This document shows positions 1-5,419 of a stretch of 13,680 nt of DNA, in pieces. The stretch covers positions 1 to 13,680 of the forward strand of contig CAZQKE010000059.1 in NCBI GenBank assembly GCA_964593865.1, given 5' to 3'. Positions within the stretch are counted from its first letter, which is position 1. The number at the start of each line of letters is the position of its first letter. The notes beneath the pieces are model-generated. The model did not search any database and was not told the origin of the DNA. It was given only the letters and a program-made list of their open reading frames with translations. The DNA comes from CAZQKE01 sp964593865. GTDB lineage: Bacteria; Chloroflexota; Anaerolineae; JAAYZQ01. The position numbers were made by a program, and so were the translations under genes.

Positions 1-744
1 CATCTGGGCCAGAAGGTGGGCCAGTTGGGCCTGGGCAAAGAGGGATTCGGCCTCGCCTTCGCCCTCCTCGGTGACGGCGGGGGTATCGGGCAGATCCTCC
101 CACTCTTGCAGCACCTGATCGTACATCTCCGGGGCGATGATTTGGGGGATGGGCATCTCTTCGGCCCGTTCAGGCCAGCGGACAAGGGTCAGGGCGAGGA
201 CCATGCTCAGGCCGGTCAGGGCCGGGGGCAGGTCGGGCGAAAAGAGCCGCTCGGCCAGATCTGCCTTTTCCTGTTTCTCTCTCGCCAACGAGAACAAGAC
301 CTGGCGGTGGATATTGGCCCATGCTCGGACCGCCGCCTGGGCCTCCGGAGGCCACAGCTGCAACAGTGAGACCATGATGCGGGCGATCTTGACCAGTTTG
401 CGGCTGCTTACCCGCCGCCCCGAAGGCTCGGGGGGCAAGAGACCCTGTAGGCACTTGTCCAGAAAGGCAAAGGGATATTCCAAGACCTCAACGGGAAGAC
501 CGTCCAGGCCGAGGAGGTCATCCAGCTCATGACATAGATCAACAATCTGGTCCAACAGGGCTATCTCATCCAGTTGCAGGACCAGGCTCCACCAGACAGG
601 AGGGGAGAGCAACCCCAGGTCATACCGCTCTCTATCCACGAAGCTGGCCGTGTTCTCGCTGATGAAAAAGAGATCGGCCAATTCCTCGGTCAGGGCGGCC
701 AGTTCTTCTATATATTTGTCCTCACCCCAAGCGAGGTCGTCCAC
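1..744 (-). CDS. Hypothetical protein, GTG start, C-terminus beyond the window edge
   Basis: The minus strand is open from a GTG at 744-742 to the window edge, giving 248 codons without a stop. The start is supported by a GGAGG Shine-Dalgarno (complement of 751-755) six bases upstream. The product is soluble-looking, with no membrane segment or signal peptide. It is rich in Leu, Glu and Asp and appears mostly helical. Visible landmarks are WWSLVLQLDEIALL near residue 55, HELDDLLGLDGLP near 75-87, a mid-section SSRKLVKIARIMVSLLQLWPPE, and an acidic run EEGEGEAES near the truncated end. I do not recognise the family and see no catalytic motif. It lies 59 bp downstream of the HBD gene on the same strand, separated by a strong hairpin, so it may be read through from that operon or controlled separately. 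Confidence 0.75.
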   Translation of the reverse strand, partial: MDDLAWGEDKYIEELAALTEELADLFFISENTASFVDRERYDLGLLSPPVWWSLVLQLDEIALLDQIVDLCHELDDLLGLDGLPVEVLEYPFAFLDKCLQGLLPPEPSGRRVSSRKLVKIARIMVSLLQLWPPEAQAAVRAWANIHRQVLFSLAREKQEKADLAERLFSPDLPPALTGLSMVLALTLVRWPERAEEMPIPQIIAPEMYDQVLQEWEDLPDTPAVTEEGEGEAESLFAQAQLAHLLAQM

Positions 745-760
745 AGAGCACCTCCACTTT

Positions 761-792
761 GGGATGGGCGGAAGAAGGCTCCCGCCCATCCC
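761..792 (-). terminator. Strong stem-loop between HBD and the GTG-started gene
   Basis: An 11-bp perfect inverted repeat (GGGATGGGCGG / CCGCCCATCCC) has a 10-nt loop. It begins 11 bp past the HBD stop on the minus strand. No U-tract follows, so it is not a canonical intrinsic terminator. It ends five bases before the Shine-Dalgarno of the next gene. It could therefore act as a partial terminator, as mRNA 3'-end protection for HBD, or as a structural element that affects translation of the downstream gene. Confidence 0.6.
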
Positions 793-803
793 GATCGGCA
801 AAT

Positions 804-1655
804 CTAGCCATAGTCGTAGAACCCCTTGCCACTCTTGCGGCCCAGATGCCCGGCCAAGACCATGCGTCGCAGCAACGGCGGCGCAGCAAAGCGAGGGTCT
901 TTGTATTCTTCATACATGGCATCGGCGATAAAGAGACAGGTGTCCAAGCCGATGAAATCCAGGAGGGTCAACGGCCCCATAGGATGATGAAGGCCCAGTT
1001 TGATGGCGGTGTCAATGTCCTCGCGGGAGGCCAAGCCGTTCTCATAAAGCCGCACGGCATCCAACAGGTAGGGGATGAGCAAACGGTTGACGATAAAGCC
1101 GGGGGTGTCTTTGGCCGTCACCATGGTCTTGCCCAGGGATTCCCCAAAGCGGCGGGCGATCTCCATGGTTTCGTCGCTGGTGAGGATGGTTCGCACGAAT
1201 TCAATGAGGGGCATGACCGGGACGGGGTTGAAAAAGTGGATGCCCAAGACTTTGTCGCCGCGCCGGGTTACGGCGGCCATTTCGGTCACGCACAGGGAGG
1301 ATGTGTTGCTGGCCAAAACGGCATGGGGAGGGAGGATGCCGTCCAGTTCGGCAAAGATCGCCTTTTTGACCTCCATTTTTTCCACGGCAGCTTCGATGAC
1401 CAGGTCGCAGTCGGCCATGTCCGCCAGGCTCACCGTGCCGTGCAGGCGGGCCAACGCCGCGTCCATCTCCGCTTGGGTCACCTTGCCCCGTTCCACCGCC
1501 CGCGAGAGCGATTTCCGAATCCGGTCCAGGCCCTTTTGCAGCAGGTCGTCGTTCACCTCGCCGACAACGACCCGGTAGCCGGCGCGGGCGCACACTTCGG
1601 CAATGCCGGACCCCATCAGCCCACAACCGACGACGCCAACCTGTTTGATCTCCAT
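804..1655 (-). CDS. hbd: 3-hydroxybutyryl-CoA dehydrogenase (3-hydroxyacyl-CoA dehydrogenase family)
   Basis: The 283-aa product matches the usual length of short bacterial Hbd/PaaH enzymes, which interconvert acetoacetyl-CoA and 3-hydroxybutyryl-CoA with NAD(P)H in the cytoplasm. The N-terminal Rossmann domain has the dinucleotide loop G10-C-G12-L-M-G15. ASNTSS lies at 115-120. The catalytic His sits in GIHFFNPVPVMPLIE (H140, paired with E152). GFIVNRLLIP at 187-196 opens the helical C-terminal dimer domain, which ends in GRKSGKGFYDYG, a typical terminus. The ATG at 1655 is preferred over an upstream in-frame start at 1721 because GAGGAGG lies just before it and the family begins at this point. 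The Shine-Dalgarno adjoins the stop of the preceding gene, so the two are almost certainly cotranscribed. Whether it serves beta-oxidation, butyrate metabolism or PHB metabolism cannot be told, as no thiolase or crotonase is in the window. Confidence 0.95.
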   Translation of the reverse strand: MEIKQVGVVGCGLMGSGIAEVCARAGYRVVVGEVNDDLLQKGLDRIRKSLSRAVERGKVTQAEMDAALARLHGTVSLADMADCDLVIEAAVEKMEVKKAIFAELDGILPPHAVLASNTSSLCVTEMAAVTRRGDKVLGIHFFNPVPVMPLIEFVRTILTSDETMEIARRFGESLGKTMVTAKDTPGFIVNRLLIPYLLDAVRLYENGLASREDIDTAIKLGLHHPMGPLTLLDFIGLDTCLFIADAMYEEYKDPRFAAPPLLRRMVLAGHLGRKSGKGFYDYG

Positions 1656-1668
1656 AGAAACACCTCCT

Positions 1669-2265
1669 CTATTTGCGACGATAGCGACCGGGGCGGGGCC
1701 AATAGGTCTCCTGCACCCCACCCCAAGAGGGCCGCCTGACTTCTTCGATCAGGTGAGGCCGCCAGCCCCGATCTGGGCTTTGATCGCGGCGGGAGTATTG
1801 CTCTTCCCATTCTTTGGGTTTGGGTTTGGTAGGGATGCGCAGGATGCCCATGATAACTTTGGTACGCCACAGTTTGGCCGCATCTATCTCGCCCAACTCA
1901 ATGAGCAAATCGTACAGTTCGGGGTCGCTGGTCATCTGCCGATCCAGCAGCTGCATCTTGTACCAACCCACGGCCCGCTTCAGGCCATCGTAGATGAACT
2001 GCAGCCGAGAACGCAGGCTGGTGCGTTCTTGGGCGTGCTCCAGGAGTTTCTGATTGAGCTCCAGGTCCTGCACGTTGACCTCCAGCTTCCGCAAGTAGCG
2101 GGAAAGGGGCTGGATGGCCGTCTGCTGGGCCTCAATCAACACTTTGAGCAGGTCCACAACGCGGGGATCGGTTTCTTCCTGCATGTAGGTTTCAAAAATG
2201 TGAATATAGGTTAATTTGTACCGCAAATTCCGGGTCAGGCGGATCACCTGAATCGATTCAGCCAT
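1669..2265 (-). CDS. Hypothetical all-helical protein, possibly a ferritin-like bundle
   Basis: The 198-aa product starts at ATG 2265 with AAGGAG about five bases upstream; a GTG one codon earlier is too close to that site. Residues about 5-30, 35-62, 78-115 and 118-142 read as four amphipathic helices, a length and spacing like ferritin-like bundles. The expected diiron pattern is incomplete: EAQQTAI appears in the second helix, but no E-x-x-H is seen in the fourth (ELGEIDAAKLW). Metal binding is therefore doubtful. The last ~50 residues are basic and rich in Pro, Trp and Arg and look unstructured. No signal peptide or membrane segment is present. It is the first gene of a likely operon with hbd, 13 bp apart. 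I cannot name the family; the bundle assignment is an inference from the helix pattern. Confidence 0.82.
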   Translation of the reverse strand: MAESIQVIRLTRNLRYKLTYIHIFETYMQEETDPRVVDLLKVLIEAQQTAIQPLSRYLRKLEVNVQDLELNQKLLEHAQERTSLRSRLQFIYDGLKRAVGWYKMQLLDRQMTSDPELYDLLIELGEIDAAKLWRTKVIMGILRIPTKPKPKEWEEQYSRRDQSPDRGWRPHLIEEVRRPSWGGVQETYWPRPGRYRRK

Positions 2266-2349
2266 CACAACTCCTTTCTACCGTAGGGTAAACGTATAGT
2301 TTGCGTCCAGCACAATCACCTCATTTGTGGTAGGATAAGGGTGAGCAAC

Positions 2350-2439
2350 CGGCATGGTTCATGGCGGGCGAGCGTCATCCTGAGCGGCAGGCCCGCGAGG
2401 GCGGGTACGGAGCCGACAGGTCATTCGTGAGCCATGCCG
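2350..2439. repeat. Nested dyad element, MITE-like or structured RNA
   Basis: Twelve-base arms at 2350-2361 (CGGCATGGTTCA) and 2428-2439 (TGAGCCATGCCG) are inverted with one mismatch, which would be a G-U pair in RNA. Inside is a smaller GC hairpin around CCCGC-GAG-GGCGGG (about 2391-2405). The interior also contains GTCATCCTGAGCG, a string I recall from dispersed intergenic repeats in other bacteria. The element lies upstream of the minus-strand helical-protein gene. Confidence 0.4.
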
Positions 2440-2467
2440 CAGTATCAAACTCTTCTCCTCCTTTTGT

Positions 2468-2503
2468 ATGAGAGCTAAGGGTTGGGCCGCCCTTAGCTCT
2501 CAT
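2468..2503 (-). terminator. 14-bp perfect hairpin after the SCP2 gene
   Basis: A perfect 14-bp stem (ATGAGAGCTAAGGG / CCCTTAGCTCTCAT) encloses an 8-nt loop and starts 14 bp past the SCP2 stop codon. The best T-run flanks it on the plus side (TGTTTTCC), while the minus side reads ACAAAAGG. It is probably the SCP2 transcript terminator and may be bidirectional. Confidence 0.75.
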
Positions 2504-2517
2504 TGTTTTCCCTCCGC

Positions 2518-2841
2518 TCATCGTTTGAACCAGTACATCAGGTTCATCACCTGACCCACATTGCCGGAGACCTTGATCTTGCCCCCCATGAAAGCCTGGA
2601 TCGGGTTCAAAGTCCCCCGGTACATGGCTACAAAGTCATCGGCAGACATGGTCAGCGTGACATCAGGCTTGGGAACTTGGCCCTCCACCACGTTACACTT
2701 GCCCTCGGCGATGTCCAGTGCCCATTTGCCGCCCCCCTCGCCTGTCAGATCAAGCTGGATGAGGGCTTTGGCATTGCCGGCCTTTTCCGGCAAGAACGCA
2801 CCGGGCAACGCTTCGATCACCTGTTTCGCCTGAGATGACAT
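2518..2841 (-). CDS. SCP2 sterol/lipid-carrier domain protein
   Basis: The 107-aa product is a single SCP2 (sterol carrier protein 2-like) domain, a small cytoplasmic fold with a hydrophobic tunnel that binds acyl chains or other lipids. Recognisable parts are ALIQLDLTGEGGGKWALDI (central strands, 26-44), PKPDVTLTMSADDFVAMYRG (58-77), and the closing segment FMGGKIKVSGNVGQVMNLM (84-102), which matches the family's end with its conserved Gly and amphipathic helix. Length is normal for stand-alone bacterial SCP2 proteins. The ATG has AGGAGG four to five bases upstream. It is monocistronic, with its own promoter about 120 bp upstream and a strong hairpin after the stop. The ligand is unknown. 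Proximity to the hbd operon is compatible with acyl-CoA metabolism but proves nothing. Confidence 0.92.
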   Translation of the reverse strand: MSSQAKQVIEALPGAFLPEKAGNAKALIQLDLTGEGGGKWALDIAEGKCNVVEGQVPKPDVTLTMSADDFVAMYRGTLNPIQAFMGGKIKVSGNVGQVMNLMYWFKR

Positions 2842-2961
2842 GTTTCCTCCTCAATTCCCTTTTGCAGACGGTCGCCGCCAATTCTGAGACCAGACACGGC
2901 GCAAAACGCGCCAGGTGGGGGTGTCTTGTCCCTTACCAGAGCATTGACCCAATGTGCGCTC

Positions 2962-2990
2962 AGTATAGCACAGGCGGTTCCATCCGTCAA
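2962..2990 (-). promoter_or_regulatory. Sigma70-type promoter for the SCP2 gene
   Basis: On the minus strand, -35 TTGACG (complement of 2985-2990) and -10 TATACT (complement of 2962-2967) are separated by exactly 17 bp. The implied 5' leader is about 115 nt. It contains a small GGCGC-AAAAC-GCGCC hairpin at 2899-2913. Confidence 0.75.
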
Positions 2991-3027
2991 ATGATCATAG
3001 TTGCTCCCCCAGGGTTGGGATCTGGGA

Positions 3028-3043
3028 GCGGGCGTCCGCCCGC
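3028..3043. repeat. Tight GC palindrome in the SCP2-uvrB intergenic region
   Basis: GCGGGCG and CGCCCGC are inverted around a 2-base centre. This lies in the non-coding 2842-3303 interval, whose ORFs on either strand lack family features or supported starts. Such short GC palindromes are frequent in dispersed intergenic repeats; no second copy of this one is seen in the window. Confidence 0.4.
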
Positions 3044-3103
3044 GCAGACGCACCTCACCTCCGCGCCGAGCAGCGCAGCACCAAGCCGGAGGCCCGCACA
3101 AAA

Positions 3104-3166
3104 GGGAGCGGCGACTCGGATCGCGTCTCCGGGACCTGCGGCCGGGCACATTCGCGCTTCGTGCCC
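3104..3166 (+). repeat. Copy A of the uvrB-flanking hairpin element
   Basis: This ~60-bp segment aligns with 5311-5381 through shared blocks GGCGACTC, TCGC, CGGG, CCTGC, GCCGGGC, ATTCG and TTCGTG. Its 3' part forms a hairpin with GGGCAC (3144-3149) pairing with GTGCCC (3161-3166). The inner hairpin that is perfect in copy B is eroded here. It lies about 90 bp upstream of the uvrB promoter. Confidence 0.55.
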
Positions 3167-3255
3167 AACCTGTGAAAGACTCACGACCTTTAAGATGAGA
3201 GGGCACAGCATAACCTAGGGGTGTGACGCCCTCTGCCGAACGGCTCAAACGGATG

Positions 3256-3284
3256 TTGCAAGACCGGTCGTTTGTTGGTACAAT
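3256..3284 (+). promoter_or_regulatory. Sigma70-type promoter for uvrB
   Basis: TTGCAA (3256-3261) and TACAAT (3279-3284) are 17 bp apart. The -10 box lies 19 bases before the uvrB ATG, leaving a leader of only about a dozen bases that consists mainly of the Shine-Dalgarno GGAAGGA. No LexA-type box was recognised, so SOS control is neither shown nor excluded. Confidence 0.78.
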
Positions 3285-3303
3285 AGGTTACGGGGAAGGA
3301 ACG

Positions 3304-5277
3304 ATGCCTGCATTCAAAGTTGTCTCCGATTTTCAACCGACGGGGGATCAGCCCCAAGCCATTGAGAAGCTGGTGGAAGGGCTGCGCAAAGGATACAAAC
3401 ATCAGACGCTGCTAGGCGCGACGGGAACGGGCAAGACCTACACCATTGCCAAAGTCATTGAACGCGTCCAGCGTCCGACGCTGGTGATGGCCCACAACAA
3501 GACGCTGGCAGCTCAGCTTTATGCCGAGTTCCGCGAATTCTTTCCCCACAACGCCGTTGAATATTTCGTTTCCTACTATGACTATTACCAGCCCGAAGCG
3601 TACATCCCTCGGACCGACACCTACATAGAAAAGGATGCCGACATCAACGAAGAGATCCAAAAACTGCGGCTGGCGGCCACAGAAGCGGTGCTGACCCGCC
3701 GCGACGTGGTCATCGTCGCCAGCGTCTCCTGCATCTACAGCTTGGGTTCGCCCGAAGAGTACGGCCGGGACATCGTGCAGCTGCGCGTCGGCGAAACGCG
3801 CCGACGCGCCTCGGTCCTGCGTCATCTGGTCGCCATCTTTTACGAACGCAACGATGTTGCATTCAAGCGGGGAACCTTCCGCGTGCGGGGCGATACGGTG
3901 GACATCTTTCCCGCCTACAAGGACACCGCCCTGCGCGTTGAGTTTTGGGGCGATACGGTGGATCGCATTACCGAGATCAACCCCCTCACCGGAGAGGTCC
4001 TGGCAGAGCGACAGGAGTTGACCATCTACCCTGCCAGGCATTTCATCACCCCGGCCGAGCAAATGGTGGAAGGGATCAAGGACATTGAAAAGGAGTTGGA
4101 AGAACGGCTGGCCGAGTTGCGGGCGCAAGGTAAGCTGGTGGAAGCCCAGCGTCTGGAACAGCGCACACTGTACGATATTGAGATGATGCGCGAAATCGGT
4201 TATTGCTCCGGCATTGAGAACTATTCCCGACACCTGGGCCGCCGCAAGCCGGGCGATCCCCCCTGGACCTTGATGGATTACTTCCCCGACGACTATTTGC
4301 TGGTCGTAGATGAGAGCCACATGACCATCCCCCAAGTGCGCGGCATGTACAAAGGCGACCGCTCCCGTAAGGAGGTGTTGGTGGAATACGGCTTTCGCCT
4401 GCCCTCCGCCCTGGATAACAGGCCCCTCATGTTCCACGAATTTGAGGAACGGATCAACCAGGTGATCTACACTTCGGCTACGCCCGGCCCTTATGAGCGC
4501 GAACACTCGGCCCAGATCGTGGAACAGATCATCCGCCCTACCGGCCTGTTGGACCCGGAAGTGATCGTCCGGCCCACCAAAGGCCAGATTGACGACCTTA
4601 TCGCCGAAATACGCAAGCGTGTCCGACGGGGGGAACGGGCGTTGGTGACGACCCTGACCAAGCGTATGGCAGAGGACCTGGCCGATTACTTGGCCGAGTT
4701 GGGCATCAAGGTCCACTATTTGCACAGCGAGGTCCACACCCTGGAACGGGTGGAGATTTTGCGCGACTTGCGCCTGGGGGCCTACGATGTCGTGGTAGGC
4801 ATCAACCTGCTACGCGAAGGGCTGGATCTGCCGGAAGTCTCGCTGGTAGCCATCCTGGACGCCGATAAGGAAGGGTTCCTGCGTTCCGAGACGGCCCTCA
4901 TTCAGACCATCGGCCGTGCCGCCCGCCACGTCAACGGCCGGGTGATCATGTATGCCGATACGATCACCGATTCAATGCGCCGGGCCATTGACGAAACCAA
5001 CCGCCGCCGCGCAATCCAGCAACGATACAACGAGGAACACGGCATAGAGCCACAAAGTATCGTCAAAGAGGTGCACGATCTGACCGACCGGGTGCGCGCA
5101 GCAGCCGAGGAGCAGGCCGAACACCGCCTGGGACCGCTGCCCCAGGCCGAAGTCCGCTACCTCATCACCGAGTTGGAAAAGCAGATGAAAGAAGCCGCCG
5201 CCAACCTGGAGTTTGAGAAGGCGGCGTTGCTCCGCGATCAGATCTTGGAACTACGCAAGCAGCTAGAAGATCTCTAG
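3304..5277 (+). CDS. uvrB: Excinuclease ABC subunit UvrB
   Basis: The 657-aa product is a full-length UvrB, the damage-verifying helicase-like subunit that UvrA loads on DNA and that recruits UvrC for nucleotide excision repair. The N-terminus FKVVSDFQPTGDQPQAI is the family signature. Walker A GATGTGKT is at 38-45. The Tyr-rich beta-hairpin that clamps DNA (SYYDYYQPEAYIP) starts at residue 90. The Walker B DESH is at 336-339. Helicase motifs V and VI are GINLLREGLDLPEVSLV and QTIGRAARH. The C-terminal UVR motif, which contacts UvrC, occupies about 620-657. ATG 3304 is chosen over an in-frame GTG at 3223 because GGAAGGA precedes it and a -35/-10 pair lies between the two. No uvrA or uvrC is in the window. 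Nothing in the sequence looks damaged. Confidence 0.98.
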   Translation: MPAFKVVSDFQPTGDQPQAIEKLVEGLRKGYKHQTLLGATGTGKTYTIAKVIERVQRPTLVMAHNKTLAAQLYAEFREFFPHNAVEYFVSYYDYYQPEAYIPRTDTYIEKDADINEEIQKLRLAATEAVLTRRDVVIVASVSCIYSLGSPEEYGRDIVQLRVGETRRRASVLRHLVAIFYERNDVAFKRGTFRVRGDTVDIFPAYKDTALRVEFWGDTVDRITEINPLTGEVLAERQELTIYPARHFITPAEQMVEGIKDIEKELEERLAELRAQGKLVEAQRLEQRTLYDIEMMREIGYCSGIENYSRHLGRRKPGDPPWTLMDYFPDDYLLVVDESHMTIPQVRGMYKGDRSRKEVLVEYGFRLPSALDNRPLMFHEFEERINQVIYTSATPGPYEREHSAQIVEQIIRPTGLLDPEVIVRPTKGQIDDLIAEIRKRVRRGERALVTTLTKRMAEDLADYLAELGIKVHYLHSEVHTLERVEILRDLRLGAYDVVVGINLLREGLDLPEVSLVAILDADKEGFLRSETALIQTIGRAARHVNGRVIMYADTITDSMRRAIDETNRRRAIQQRYNEEHGIEPQSIVKEVHDLTDRVRAAAEEQAEHRLGPLPQAEVRYLITELEKQMKEAAANLEFEKAALLRDQILELRKQLEDL

Positions 5278-5289
5278 AAGCGGACCGAT

Positions 5290-5310
5290 CCCCGGCGGCT
5301 CGCGCCGGGG
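5290..5310 (+). terminator. GC hairpin after uvrB
   Basis: An 8-bp perfect stem CCCCGGCG / CGCCGGGG with a 5-nt loop starts 13 bp after the uvrB stop. It has no U-tract. A second small hairpin (GCGACT-CA-AGTCGC, 5317-5330), followed by TCCTTT, comes next and belongs to the flanking repeat. Together they probably end uvrB transcription before the convergent gene. Confidence 0.5.
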
Positions 5311-5382
5311 GCGGTGGCGACTCAAGTCGCTCCTTTCGGGCCTGCAGCCGGGCGTATTCGTGCATTCGTGTATTCGCGCCCG
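5311..5382 (+). repeat. Copy B of the uvrB-flanking hairpin element
   Basis: This copy aligns with the copy at 3104-3166. It holds a perfect GCGACT-CA-AGTCGC hairpin (5317-5330) and a terminal stem CGGGCG (5349-5354) / CGCCCG (5377-5382). The loop is longer than in copy A because of extra ATTCGTG-like units. The terminal stems of the two copies differ in sequence but remain paired. It sits in the 142-bp convergent gap between uvrB and the glycosyltransferase gene. Confidence 0.55.
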
Positions 5383-5419
5383 CTTCGTGGACGGCCCGCA
5401 TTATTTTCAAGGAAATCCG

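Noticed and set aside
759..1739. 326-aa plus-strand open frame over hbd
   Set aside because: It lies antisense to a clear dehydrogenase gene and has Gly/His/Gln-rich shadow composition with no ribosome site logic.
2293..2321. TATACG as a -10 box for the helical-protein/hbd operon
   Set aside because: No acceptable -35 at 16-18 bp and no extended -10, so the promoter of this operon is left unassigned.
2359..2448. 29-residue minus-strand ORF (TTG start) with a strong GGAGGAG six bases upstream
   Set aside because: It is Arg/Pro-rich, lies almost entirely within the nested dyad element and its stop falls in the dyad's arm. The purine-rich site may be chance; ribosome profiling would be needed.
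2817..3248. 143-aa minus-strand ORF across the SCP2-uvrB spacer
   Set aside because: It overlaps both promoters and the SCP2 start and has an Arg/Gly/Pro-rich shadow composition.
3223..3303. Upstream GTG start giving a 684-aa UvrB
   Set aside because: The extra 27 residues do not belong to the family, a promoter with 17-bp spacing lies inside this stretch, and a Shine-Dalgarno precedes ATG 3304.
3412..4737. 441-aa minus-strand open frame inside uvrB
   Set aside because: It is the antisense shadow of a certain gene, with His/Gln/Val-rich composition and no domain.
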